In this document: positions 42,937 to 51,733 of the stretch, in pieces
Position numbering within the stretch: the stretch's first letter is position 1
Layout of the letters: the number at the start of each line of letters is the position of its first letter
DNA from: Paenibacillus sp. BIHB 4019
Lineage (GTDB): Bacteria; Bacillota; Bacilli; Paenibacillales; Paenibacillaceae
Reading direction: 5' to 3'
NCBI RefSeq assembly: GCF_002741035.1
Contig: NZ_CP016808.1
Coordinates: forward strand, 6,930,501-6,994,500
DNA: 64,000 bases
The notes under the pieces: generated by a model
The model's input: only the letters and a program-made list of their open reading frames with translations
Databases searched by the model: none
Told to the model about the DNA's origin: nothing
Program-made: the position numbers and the translations under genes

Positions 42937-43079
42937 TCGAAATAGCCTCCTTTAGTTTTTTTCATCTGAAATGGAATCGTTATCCTTCTATTATCAAGCA
43001 AGGAGCCGCCGCGAAACTAGTCGAATCGTTACCTCTTTCCTATCACTTTAATGACCAAAAATAGCGGCAGCGCCAGCAT

Positions 43080-43120
43080 AAAGGGCCCATGCACCTTCCA
43101 AACTGGCGCATGAGCCCTTT
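43080..43120. terminator. Stem-loop between the GH74 and GH5 genes
   Basis: AAAGGGCCCATGCACC pairs with GGCGCATGAGCCCTTT (two mismatches) around 9 nt. The T8 run follows it in the plus direction, while minus-strand transcripts of GH74 end in A8-hairpin order, so it may be bidirectional or a 3' stabiliser. Confidence 0.6.
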
Positions 43121-43133
43121 GCTTTTTTTCAAA

Positions 43134-46052
43134 TTAAGATGGCTCTACGCCCCATTGCAGGATGCCCGCTGCATAGCCGGTTGTTTTGTTCCAGTCTACA
43201 TAGCTTGTCGCGCTGGAATTGAATGAATAATCGCCTGTTTGTGTATAGTTGCTCCAATTGTTTTTCGAAATCCGCGTTTGCAGCTCAATGCTTTGGCCTG
43301 CTGCAACAGAGCCTGCGGCGCTGGCAAAGCTAATTTCTACGTAATAGTCTGCTCCCGTTACGGCTGTCGGCAGCTTGACGAAGGATGCAAGGACGTTGGC
43401 GCTGCCGACGGTCGACCAGTCGCACCAGAAGCTTTGGGCTTGCTCGCCGTCAATCGTGTAATAATAACGGAGCTTTACATCAGCCAGATTGAGTGAACTT
43501 GTTCCTGTATTCACCAGTTTGATTTTTGGACTTAGCGTGTTTGTCGTTGCCGCTGTACCGCCGTTGAACAGCTGCACTTTAAAGCTGCCTGCTGGGGACG
43601 GTGATGGCGTTGACGTTGGTGTTGGTGTTGGCGTCACTGTCGGTGTTGGTGTTGGCGTCACTGTCGGTGTCGGTGTTGACGTCGGCGTTGGTGTTGGTGT
43701 CACTGTTGGTGTCGGTGTCGCTGTCGGCGTTGGTGTTGGCGTTGGGCCATTCACTGTATCGCCGTAGACGATACCGCGGCCATTCGTGCCGATATATACG
43801 CGTCCGAAGATGCGCGGATCTCCCGTGATTGTTTCGCCTGTAAACGCATATTGATGCTGGTCATCATTAATTCTCACCCAATTTGCCCCGCCATTATCAG
43901 AGCGGAAAAATCCTCTGACTTGATCGATTTGCGCCGAAATATAAAGCGCAGGATACGTCTGGCCTGGCGCCGCCATACCGAAGCCAACAACATCTGCTTC
44001 CTCTACGTTGCTAAGCTTCGTAAACGATGCACCTGAGTTGGTCGAATGCCATAGCCCGTATACGCCGCTGGACTCGTTGCCGCCAGCCAGCCAAATATCG
44101 CCTTCCACGCCTGGAAGCGCTTTAAATTTCATGTTTCCTGCTGCTGGAAGCCCTGCTGCTGCAGACATCGTGAACGTCGCGCCGCCATCTGTGCTCACAT
44201 AGAACTTGCCTGCTGCGGCCCCATAAAACTTGTTTTTGTTGACGCGGTCTGAGACCACTTTTGCACCGGCTGGAATGCCTGTGCTTGCTGTCCATGAGTT
44301 GCCGGTCGTTTTGGAATAATAAACGCCGACATCAGAGGTGCTCCATACGAGTGAACTATTGTCAGCCGCAACGGCTATAAAGCCGCCGCCCGTTGTTGCG
44401 GAGGGCTCTGCATTCGGGCTATACCAGTTCGTTCCGCCATCGTAGGACAGTGCAATCGATTTTTCATTAGGATATTTCGCCTTGTCTGCATTTCCAACGC
44501 GCGCAATAAATCCAGCGTTTAGTTCAGCGAAGTCTATGCTTGTGGAGCTGCTTGGACTGATGAACATTTTTGCAGGTGCCGCCGTTAAATCATTATGTCG
44601 GTAGCCTGATACATCAAGCATGGCGCTTAACAGGTGAGCGCCGGTCGGCGGGCTAATCAATTCTTTGATTGACGTTTCCTCAATGCCCTTGGCCATAACA
44701 GACAAAGCGACTTTGCCACCGCTATCCCAAGCCGTCAAGTTCGTCGTGCCATACACCGTAGCGCCTGTGCCATATAGCATGCGGTCAGAGTTGAAAGGAT
44801 CAATTTCGATATCGCCAATCATCCAGCCGAGCTTAGGCGATACTTCCGGTGGCGCAGAGCTTACGCCCCAATCGAGCCATGGCGCTGCCGAAATATCCTG
44901 CGTGTACGAAAAGTCGCGGTTCGGGTACGAGCTATACTTCCATATCGGCTTCCACGTTGCGCCGCTATCCGTACTGCGATAAAGGTTGGCATCCGGGTAC
45001 CATGAATTTAGCGTTGCGACGATCAGCGTGCCAGGGTGTTGGGCATCAACCGCAAGTCCGCCATAGCCGAAATAATTATCCGCGCTGCTTGAAGGGACGG
45101 GGCTAATGTTCGTCCACACGCCAGTGGCTGTATTCAGCCTCCAGACATCGCCCTTCGAACCGTTATATGGACCTGTGCCGTTGCTATATGTAACATACAG
45201 CTGTCCATTTGAATCCAGCTCGCCATGATGCGGCAAATAGCCCGTCGGCTGTCCTGCCACGGCAGACCAGGTTGTGCCGCCATTCGTGCTGCGGTAAATG
45301 CTGCTCGCTGTATCTGCTACACCGACATAAATCGTTTGCGTCGCCGTTCCAGGCGAGCCCGTCGATTGGTCAAACGTAATCCAAGCAAGCCCCATTTTGT
45401 CCGCCAAATAAGGATAGGTCGGGTCCTCCACAAAATTGCCCGGATTCGGGAATGCCGTTACTTTGCTCCACGTCACGCCATAGTCGGTACTTTTCCACAG
45501 GCCGTTGCCGCTGCGTGCCCCAAAATACAAAATGTTGTTTTTATTCGGGTCTACCATCAGCCGCTCGCCCATGGATCGCCCTGGCATATTGCCGCCAATT
45601 TTGAAAGGCAGCTGCGTTTCCTGCCAAGTGTCTCCTTTATCCGTGGAACGCATAATATAGCCGTTATGCGGGTCCCATTCATTCGTATAGGAGCCAGCCG
45701 CAATATATAGGCGATTCGGATCAATCGGATCGGTTGCCAGCGCATCCACGCCGGTCTTATTCCACTCATCCCAGCCCACGTGGTCCAGCAGCGCCTTCCA
45801 GCTGCCAGTTGCTGCGTTGTAACGATAAGCGCCGCCCACATCCGTACGGGCATACAGCAGCCCAGGCTCTTTTTTATTAAAAACAAATCCCGGAACGAAA
45901 CCTCCGCCCCCGCCAGTCACTACATTTTTCCACGTGTACGCTTCACTTGGTGCCGCTTGCGCCTCTAGCGGGTTGCCGATTATTACGGTGCCGGCGACAA
46001 CGGTGATCGCTAGGGCCAGCGTGCCCAGCTTGCGCATTGAATGTTTGATCAA
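43134..46052 (-). CDS. Secreted GH74 xyloglucanase with CBM3, TTG start
   Basis: 972 aa. After the signal peptide (to about residue 35, ...NPLEAQAAP) the GH74 twin beta-propellers start YTWKNVVTGGGGGFVPGFVFNKKEPGLLYARTDVGGAYR, with the sialidase-like Asp-box repeats (YRSTNGGTTWS, YRSTDSGATWKP, STDGGATF). DVGGAYR and ALATDPIDPNRLYIA are typical of xyloglucan-specific endoglucanases. A Thr-Pro linker of about 55 residues (DNA 43600-43745) leads to a C-terminal CBM3. The TTG at 46052 sits 8 nt after GAGGAGG; the next ATG is 23 nt away from that site. A cre-like site overlaps the promoter. Confidence 0.92.
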   Translation of the reverse strand: MIKHSMRKLGTLALAITVVAGTVIIGNPLEAQAAPSEAYTWKNVVTGGGGGFVPGFVFNKKEPGLLYARTDVGGAYRYNAATGSWKALLDHVGWDEWNKTGVDALATDPIDPNRLYIAAGSYTNEWDPHNGYIMRSTDKGDTWQETQLPFKIGGNMPGRSMGERLMVDPNKNNILYFGARSGNGLWKSTDYGVTWSKVTAFPNPGNFVEDPTYPYLADKMGLAWITFDQSTGSPGTATQTIYVGVADTASSIYRSTNGGTTWSAVAGQPTGYLPHHGELDSNGQLYVTYSNGTGPYNGSKGDVWRLNTATGVWTNISPVPSSSADNYFGYGGLAVDAQHPGTLIVATLNSWYPDANLYRSTDSGATWKPIWKYSSYPNRDFSYTQDISAAPWLDWGVSSAPPEVSPKLGWMIGDIEIDPFNSDRMLYGTGATVYGTTNLTAWDSGGKVALSVMAKGIEETSIKELISPPTGAHLLSAMLDVSGYRHNDLTAAPAKMFISPSSSTSIDFAELNAGFIARVGNADKAKYPNEKSIALSYDGGTNWYSPNAEPSATTGGGFIAVAADNSSLVWSTSDVGVYYSKTTGNSWTASTGIPAGAKVVSDRVNKNKFYGAAAGKFYVSTDGGATFTMSAAAGLPAAGNMKFKALPGVEGDIWLAGGNESSGVYGLWHSTNSGASFTKLSNVEEADVVGFGMAAPGQTYPALYISAQIDQVRGFFRSDNGGANWVRINDDQHQYAFTGETITGDPRIFGRVYIGTNGRGIVYGDTVNGPTPTPTPTATPTPTVTPTPTPTSTPTPTVTPTPTPTVTPTPTPTSTPSPSPAGSFKVQLFNGGTAATTNTLSPKIKLVNTGTSSLNLADVKLRYYYTIDGEQAQSFWCDWSTVGSANVLASFVKLPTAVTGADYYVEISFASAAGSVAAGQSIELQTRISKNNWSNYTQTGDYSFNSSATSYVDWNKTTGYAAGILQWGVEPS

Positions 46053-46132
46053 ATGAATACCCTCCTCAATTGGCATGATATAACGCAAACACCTAAAATA
46101 TAAATATGGATGAGCACCCACTCCCTTCCAAA

Positions 46133-46159
46133 TGTATACGCTTTCATTTTAGCACATAA
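46133..46159 (-). promoter_or_regulatory. Extended -10 promoter and cre-like site of the GH74 gene
   Basis: On the minus strand TGCTAAAAT gives an extended -10 just before a 14 bp site (TGTATACGCTTTCA on plus, 46133-46146) that matches the CcpA consensus TGWAANCGNTNWCA with one mismatch, so bound CcpA would overlap the transcription start. Confidence 0.55.
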
Positions 46160-46232
46160 ATTTTAAGCCAAGCACTATATAAAATGGATATATTTTCATA
46201 TGAAAATCAGTTATTTGAAGCTCGCCGCACGC

Positions 46233-46305
46233 AAAAAAAGCTCTGAACCCGGGCGCTCTAGCCAGCTGCGATAGCCTTTGAGCCGCTTCTCCCCGGTTTC
46301 AGAGC
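46233..46305 (-). terminator. Long structured terminator after the TerD-vWA gene
   Basis: On the minus strand GCTCTGAA and TTCAGAGC, plus inner CCGGG/CCCGG, close a 66 nt structure followed by T7. The loop can form further short stems. Confidence 0.65.
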
Positions 46306-46325
46306 AGAGCATAATTTCTGTTTAG

Positions 46326-47669
46326 TTACGGCCGAATAATGCGTTGTTCCTTCGCTGCTTTTATCCACATTGGGAACTCATTCAGCAGCTGATCATACAA
46401 ATTCTCATCCGACACGGCCGCAATATCATCCAAATGGAAGAAGCTCGCATTATCTACGATTCGCCCCTCCATCGTATCCAGGCGCTTTAATACTTCGAAA
46501 TTGGAGTTGCCAATACCGACAAACTGCCAGAAAATCGGCTGCACGGCCGAATGGGTAATCGTATGCTTAATCGACTTGACTACCCCGCCGTCGTTAATAA
46601 AAATAATGAATACAGGCGTAGGATCATTTTCCTCCACCGTATATTTGCGAATGACATCCTCCATCACCGGAGGCTCATTATTGCGTCCAAACTTATGAAT
46701 AAGGTCATTGTTTAAAATATGCTTATCGACATATTGGCCAAAATCGCGCTCCGTTACCGACGGCAAACGGCTGTATTCATTATCGTATACCCACACGTCG
46801 AGCGTGCCATTGTCATCGAACTTGCTGGCAACAGCCAAAATCCGCTCCACGACTTCCTGAACGGTGCCGTTTTTATACAGCGTCTGCATAGACCCGGAAA
46901 TATCCAGCACGATGCCTACTCTGGCCACGACGTTTGTCAGCTGCTTTTTCTCCAGTGTGTATTGCACGAGCTTTTTGCGGAAATCGATTTTGCTCAGAGA
47001 GGCAGTTTGCACAGGCGCTTCCATTGTTGCAGCCGCAGCGGCCTCTTTCCGAGCTTGGCCAATAGCTGGAGCATGGGACGGCTCATCCTCGCCCGCTGCC
47101 GCATTTCCTTCCAGCTCCAGTCCATAATTCAGGCATAATGCGGCAAGCCCGCCGTTAAAGCCGCTGCCGATTGCGCTAAACTTCCACTCGCCATTGTGAC
47201 GATACAGCTCCCCCGCTACAATCGCCGTCTCCTTCACCAAATCCGCACCGTATTCATAACGCAGCAGCTCTTCGCCCGTATCCAGGTTAACCAGCCGCAC
47301 ATAAAGCCCCGTTACATCCTGAAAAGCATGCCCGAGCCGCTCGCCATCATAGATCGTCACCGTAAAGGCTGCTTTTGCAATTTGCTCCGGCAGGCGCCCA
47401 AGCACAAGCTCAATCCCTTCTTGATCGCCGGCTTCCATGCCAAGCTGCTGGCTGCTTGATCTATGCTCGGCCGCGCCATTCGCCGCCAATGGATTGCCAT
47501 AAAAAATAAAATCCTCATCCCGCTCGCAGCGGCCGCGCTCTGACAGCAGAAACGCCGCAGCATCGATGCCAAGCTCGCTTTTTCCAGCTTTCCAGCCAAA
47601 CTGCACAGCTAGCTTGCCGAAGCTTTTCCCCTTGGTCACGTCCGCTTTTTGCCCTTTCAGCAATGGCAT
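46326..47669 (-). CDS. TerD-domain protein fused to a vWA domain (TerF-like)
   Basis: 447 aa cytosolic protein. The N-terminal 195 residues are a TerD-type calcium-binding domain (MPLLKGQKADVTKGK, LGIDAAAFLL, DEDFIFYGN, VTIYDGERLG, GELYRHNGEWKFSAIGSGF). An Ala-rich linker (about 205-240) joins it to a vWA domain with the MIDAS motif VLDISGSM and IIFINDGG, as in TerF/TerY. The Ter family is linked to tellurite resistance, phage defence and stress responses. ATG 47669 has GAGGAAG upstream. Unlike most ter genes it stands alone here, without TerC, TerB or other partners. Confidence 0.88.
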   Translation of the reverse strand: MPLLKGQKADVTKGKSFGKLAVQFGWKAGKSELGIDAAAFLLSERGRCERDEDFIFYGNPLAANGAAEHRSSSQQLGMEAGDQEGIELVLGRLPEQIAKAAFTVTIYDGERLGHAFQDVTGLYVRLVNLDTGEELLRYEYGADLVKETAIVAGELYRHNGEWKFSAIGSGFNGGLAALCLNYGLELEGNAAAGEDEPSHAPAIGQARKEAAAAATMEAPVQTASLSKIDFRKKLVQYTLEKKQLTNVVARVGIVLDISGSMQTLYKNGTVQEVVERILAVASKFDDNGTLDVWVYDNEYSRLPSVTERDFGQYVDKHILNNDLIHKFGRNNEPPVMEDVIRKYTVEENDPTPVFIIFINDGGVVKSIKHTITHSAVQPIFWQFVGIGNSNFEVLKRLDTMEGRIVDNASFFHLDDIAAVSDENLYDQLLNEFPMWIKAAKEQRIIRP

Positions 47670-47849
47670 ATATGTATCTTCCTCTCGCCTATTAGATTGG
47701 TAAATAAGATCATCTATACCGATTATAGCAAATAGGGCGGCGAATGGAGAAAAAAAGCCTCTTTCCCCGCACGCCCTCGGCATGCTCGAAAAAGAAGCTT
47801 TATCTCGGCTCTATGTGATTTCTGCTTGCGCTATCATTGCCTCTTGAAT

Positions 47850-49136
47850 TTATTCCGATTCCAAAATAAACCGGTTCCACTTTTGCTGCCACGCTATATC
47901 GTCCCAAAACGGATGATGGGGTGCGCAATTGGAGCAGAGCACCATGCCCCAGAAGCCCAGCTTCATCCCTTTGCGAATCGCATATTCGGCAATAAATTTG
48001 CCGACCGGCCCTTCCTCAAAACCCGCATGCAGCGGCGTATACCCTACATACCCTTCGCCAATGACGATCGGCAGCGCCGTTTGCCCCGCCCATTCATGCA
48101 GCTCCTCAAAACGAAAATCCGCCTTCTGGAGCATCGCCTGCTTGTGGCTGCCATAATGGTCGTACAAATACAAATCCCATTGATCCGGATCGGCCCAATC
48201 GTGCAGATAAAGCAGCTTCATGCCGACAGGATTGCCCTGCATCCGCCATTCCTGCCCGGCCGGAAGCTGCCAGCTCTCAAACGGCGGCGCATCCTCCCGC
48301 AGCAGCGATTGCACCAGCTCATTGGGAAACGGCACCGCTTCATTGTCGATGCCTGCCTGATCCATCAGCTCCTGCAGCACGCCTTTAATGTACAGATGAA
48401 AATGGGCCACCTGCATATTTCGCGCCACATAAGCTTTCGGGTAAGCTTCATTCAGCGTATAGCTTGCCGTCATTAACAGCTCGGGATGCTGCTCGCGTAG
48501 AAATGCGACCGCTTCTTCAATATAGGGCTGCATTATTTGCACAAGGCCCGGCGTATTGGAGCCAGCAACGCCCTGCCCCGTTGCAATGTCGGTCAATTGT
48601 CCAAATTCGACCTCATTATGCAGCTCGGCATAAGCGATTTGCTCGCCATAACCCGCTGCCTTCACATATTGGATGAGCTGATCCATCGACTTCGCCAGCG
48701 CCATAAACCGCTGGTCCGGCGAAATATCCGCCAGCAAATCGCGCAAATAGGGCTCCGCCAAAAAGCTCGGACTTTGCTGGTATTCCCACGAGGAAAGAAT
48801 AATATAGCAGTTGTGAGCCTTCGCTTGCTTGAACAGCTCCAATAGCTGCGCATGCCCGTCCAGCTCGGCCCCGCCTTTGCAATTGTACCAGCGCGTCCGC
48901 TGGCCCACCTCGCCCAAATTGCCGAAGCGCAGCGGTCCAGGCCGAACGCCCGATTCGGTAAACAGCATGAGCGGCATCGCACAAATGCGAATCGTATTGT
49001 AGCCCCGCTCTACCGCTTCTTTATATCTTGCAGCTAAATCGCTGTAAGGCTCCCCCGGCGTCGTCATCGTATACCAAGAGAAATCCCACATTGTAATCGT
49101 CAGTTTACGGGGCAGCTGCCTGCTCGCTGTGCTCAT
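47850..49136 (-). CDS. Cytosolic cellulase-like TIM-barrel hydrolase
   Basis: 428 aa, no signal peptide. Pattern of the cellulase-like clan A glycoside hydrolases: a barrel start KLTITMWDFSWYTM, acid/base candidate Glu in AYAELHNEVEFG, and nucleophile candidate Glu in PIVIGEGYVGY. It ends IAWQQKWNRFILE. The ATG at 49136 follows AAAGGTGGCC; 32 extra residues upstream in frame are not supported. The natural substrate is unknown. It stands alone between the Ter-like gene and LysR, with a strong inverted repeat about 90 bp upstream that could be an operator. Confidence 0.75.
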   Translation of the reverse strand: MSTASRQLPRKLTITMWDFSWYTMTTPGEPYSDLAARYKEAVERGYNTIRICAMPLMLFTESGVRPGPLRFGNLGEVGQRTRWYNCKGGAELDGHAQLLELFKQAKAHNCYIILSSWEYQQSPSFLAEPYLRDLLADISPDQRFMALAKSMDQLIQYVKAAGYGEQIAYAELHNEVEFGQLTDIATGQGVAGSNTPGLVQIMQPYIEEAVAFLREQHPELLMTASYTLNEAYPKAYVARNMQVAHFHLYIKGVLQELMDQAGIDNEAVPFPNELVQSLLREDAPPFESWQLPAGQEWRMQGNPVGMKLLYLHDWADPDQWDLYLYDHYGSHKQAMLQKADFRFEELHEWAGQTALPIVIGEGYVGYTPLHAGFEEGPVGKFIAEYAIRKGMKLGFWGMVLCSNCAPHHPFWDDIAWQQKWNRFILESE

Positions 49137-49226
49137 ATGGCCACCTTTTCTGTCCTCTTTGGATAGGGTGATCTTCTCATCATCCGCTACCACACTAGGT
49201 TGTGCAGAGAACGCTTTTTCTTTATG

Positions 49227-49265
49227 GTACATTGTTCACACCAGCAGGTGCCATGAACAATGTAC
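49227..49265. repeat. Perfect 12 bp inverted repeat upstream of the cellulase-like gene
   Basis: GTACATTGTTCA and TGAACAATGTAC, separated by 15 nt, lie between the LysR stop and the cellulase-like gene. No T-run follows on the minus strand, so an operator is as likely as a terminator for the LysR gene. Confidence 0.6.
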
Positions 49266-49344
49266 GGATGCTGATGGAACATATTCGGATTTACCGAGTG
49301 ATATACCGGATAAGCTTGGCAAGCCTAATCTCATCAGAACTCAT

Positions 49345-50256
49345 TTAATATCCCTCATCGCCAGCCGGCATAAACAGCTCGACGAAGCGCTCAGCCGCAA
49401 CCGACAGCTTTCTGTCCTGACGTACGGCAAGCCCGATGCTGCGCGGTGGAAGCGGGTCCTCTACTAATAATTCAAACAGCATGCCATTATTTAATTCTTC
49501 CTGCACAAAAGAACGGCTAATGAAGGCTGCCCCGTAACCGAGCCTGGCGAACTGGGCGAGCAAATCAATGCTGCCAAGCTCGATATCCGGCTTTACCACC
49601 TGTCCCTTGCCCGCAAACCATTGTTCAATAAATTCCCTCGTGCTGCTTCCCGGAGATAATAACAGGAGCGGCAGCTCAGCCAGCTGCTGCATCGACAAAG
49701 CTCCACTTGCGGCCGAACGGCGGGCTAGCTCCGCATAAGCCTCCCCAACTACAAAACAATCCTCCAGCACCGCAAGCGTCTGAATATTCAGCTGTGAATC
49801 GTTTATGGGCAGATGGATAATGGCACAATCGATTTCTCCTTCCCTTAAGCGCTGCGTAATATCAGGCGTTTTCCCATGCGAAAGCCGGATGCGGATACCC
49901 GGATAATCGCGATGAAAGGTATTTAATTGCGGCAGCAAAAGATGCTTAATCAGCGAATCGCTCGCTCCGATGCGGATTTCCCCCTCATTCAGCAGCTTCA
50001 TATTTTGCAAATGCTTTTGCGAAGAATCCAGCATGGAAAAGGATTGCTCTACATAGCCCAGCAGCGCTCGCCCTTCTTCGGTAAGCTCGACGCCCTTCGA
50101 CAGTCGATGAAAAAGCTTGAGCTGCAAAGCCTCCTCCATCTGCTTAATCGCATAGCTGACCGATGGCTGCGTAATATGCAGCTCGTGCGCCGCTCTTGTT
50201 AAATTTTTGCAGCGTGCTGTATGCAGAAAAATGCGATACCATTCCAGATTGAACAT
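49345..50256 (-). CDS. LysR family transcriptional regulator
   Basis: 303 aa. The N-terminal winged helix reads MFNLEWYRIFLHTARCKNLTRAAHELHITQPSVSYAIKQMEEALQLKLFHRLSKGVELTEEG, a canonical LysR domain. The periplasmic-binding-like effector domain follows (EIRIGASDSLIKHLLLPQLNTFHRDYPGIRI). Transcribed divergently from aroA-aroC with 105 bp between the starts, so it is the natural candidate to regulate them, perhaps with an aromatic or shikimate-pathway metabolite as effector. Confidence 0.93.
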   Translation of the reverse strand: MFNLEWYRIFLHTARCKNLTRAAHELHITQPSVSYAIKQMEEALQLKLFHRLSKGVELTEEGRALLGYVEQSFSMLDSSQKHLQNMKLLNEGEIRIGASDSLIKHLLLPQLNTFHRDYPGIRIRLSHGKTPDITQRLREGEIDCAIIHLPINDSQLNIQTLAVLEDCFVVGEAYAELARRSAASGALSMQQLAELPLLLLSPGSSTREFIEQWFAGKGQVVKPDIELGSIDLLAQFARLGYGAAFISRSFVQEELNNGMLFELLVEDPLPPRSIGLAVRQDRKLSVAAERFVELFMPAGDEGY

Positions 50257-50261
50257 TTGGT

Positions 50262-50276
50262 ATAGACCACCTCTAT
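50262..50276. promoter_or_regulatory. LysR-type operator candidate
   Basis: ATAGA-N5-TCTAT, a T-N11-A type palindrome. It lies just upstream of the LysR start, overlapping its ribosome site. Weak on its own, but position and symmetry fit autoregulation. Confidence 0.35.
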
Positions 50277-50298
50277 ATCATTTTCAATAAAATCCGAT

Positions 50299-50327
50299 TT
50301 CACTTATTTCATTTTCTTCATTATAAT
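50299..50327 (+). promoter_or_regulatory. Sigma-A promoter of aroA-aroC
   Basis: TTCACT, 17 bp, TATAAT, 34 bp before the aroA start codon. Confidence 0.65.
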
Positions 50328-50361
50328 CGGGTTTAGACAAGAAAACAAAAGAGGTGGAAAT

Positions 50362-51714
50362 ATGGACGGATTCCAGCCCGATTTAGCTGCACGCTCCCCT
50401 TGGTCGGCCCATAGCGATAAACAGCAGGTGACCCTGAATCCTCCAAGCGGAGCAATGGAAGGAACGGTGCGCATACCGGGAAGCAAAAGCTTAACTAACC
50501 GCGCCCTCATTATAGCCGCGCTTGCCGTAGGAAAATCGCAAATTGACGGTTTATTATTAAGCGATGATTCCTACTGGTGCATTGCCGCATTAAAGCAGCT
50601 CGGAGTAAAGATCACTATCGAAGGAGACACCGCTTATGTCGATGGCTGCGGAGGAAACTGGCCTATCTCATCTGGCGAGCTGTACGTCGGAGCTGCTGGC
50701 ACGATTGCGCGTTTTTTGCCCGGAGCTTTAGCTATTGGAGATGGCGTTTGGGCGATTAAAGGCACTAGGCGGTTGCACGAGCGGCCGCTGGCTCCCTTGC
50801 TGGATGCACTGACGCATTTAGGAGCAGCGTTTGAATACGAGCAAGCCGAGCGTTCACTCCCCTTCGTCCTTCAGGCAAACGGATTGCAGGGCGGGACGGT
50901 GCTGCTGCCTGGCTCTACATCAAGTCAATTCATAAGCGGTTTGCTGTTAGCCGCCCCTTATGCGAAAGCGCCGATAACAGTGCGCATAGATGGGGAAGTC
51001 GTGCAAAAAGACTATGTCGAAATGACCGTTGCGATGATGGCTTTGTTTGGTGCAGCACCTGTTGCATCTCTGGACACAGACGCCCCCTGCATTACGATAC
51101 CTACGGGAAAATATGAAGCACGCTCCGTTCTTCTGGAGCCTGATGTATCGACCTGCTGTTATTTCTGGGCGCTCGCCGCGCTTACCGCAGGGCGCATAAG
51201 AACGGAAGGCATTGACGCCAGCCGTACAAGCCAGCCCGATATTGCAATGCTCGGCGTGCTGGAGCAGATGGGTTGTACGATTGTCCGCGGCGCAAGCTTT
51301 GTTGAAGTCCATGGACCAGAGCGTTTGAAGGGCGGCTTTACCGTCAGCATGCAAAAATGGTCGGATCAGACGCTGACGCTCGCTGTCCTAGCTATTTTTA
51401 CAGATGGTCCCATTACACTGAAAGATGCCGCTCATATTAGACATCACGAATGTGACCGGATAGCTGCTATTTGCACGGAATTGGGCAAACTAGGCATTCG
51501 CGTATTGGAATATGAAGACGGCCTAACCGTTTTTCCCGGCAAGCCGCAAGCCGCTTTATTAAATAGCCATGATGACCATCGCATGGCTATGGCCCTTTCT
51601 TTAATTGGTTCAAAAGTTTCTAATCTGCAAATTTCCGACCCGGGCTGTGTCTCCAAAACAAACCCGAAATATTTTGAGCAATTGGCTGCACTAGGCTTTC
51701 AAATAAACGAATAG
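50362..51714 (+). CDS. aroA: 3-phosphoshikimate 1-carboxyvinyltransferase (EPSP synthase)
   Basis: 450 aa. Transfers enolpyruvate from PEP to shikimate-3-phosphate, sixth step of the shikimate pathway. Substrate-binding motifs are RIPGSKSLTNRALIIAALA near residue 37, VGAAGTIARFLPGALA near 113, PGSTSSQFISGLLLAAP, and the C-terminal HHECDRIAAICTELGKLG and HDDHRMAMALSLIG. In the second motif the residue aligned with Pro101 of E. coli AroA is Phe, so this is a divergent type. AGAGGTGG precedes ATG. It is followed by aroC 19 bp later. Confidence 0.93.
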   Translation: MDGFQPDLAARSPWSAHSDKQQVTLNPPSGAMEGTVRIPGSKSLTNRALIIAALAVGKSQIDGLLLSDDSYWCIAALKQLGVKITIEGDTAYVDGCGGNWPISSGELYVGAAGTIARFLPGALAIGDGVWAIKGTRRLHERPLAPLLDALTHLGAAFEYEQAERSLPFVLQANGLQGGTVLLPGSTSSQFISGLLLAAPYAKAPITVRIDGEVVQKDYVEMTVAMMALFGAAPVASLDTDAPCITIPTGKYEARSVLLEPDVSTCCYFWALAALTAGRIRTEGIDASRTSQPDIAMLGVLEQMGCTIVRGASFVEVHGPERLKGGFTVSMQKWSDQTLTLAVLAIFTDGPITLKDAAHIRHHECDRIAAICTELGKLGIRVLEYEDGLTVFPGKPQAALLNSHDDHRMAMALSLIGSKVSNLQISDPGCVSKTNPKYFEQLAALGFQINE

Positions 51715-51733
51715 ACGCAGAGGATGATCGATT

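Noticed and set aside
43489..43767. Val/Gly-rich plus-strand frame (GVGVGV repeats)
   Set aside because: It is the antisense reading of the Thr-Pro linker of the GH74 protein, whose reverse complement encodes valine and glycine alternation.
46240..46305. 66 nt structure that looked like a tRNA (closing GCTCTGA/TCAGAGC stem)
   Set aside because: No T-loop GTTCRANYC motif, no anticodon arm of correct size, and a T7 run follows. It behaves as a terminator.
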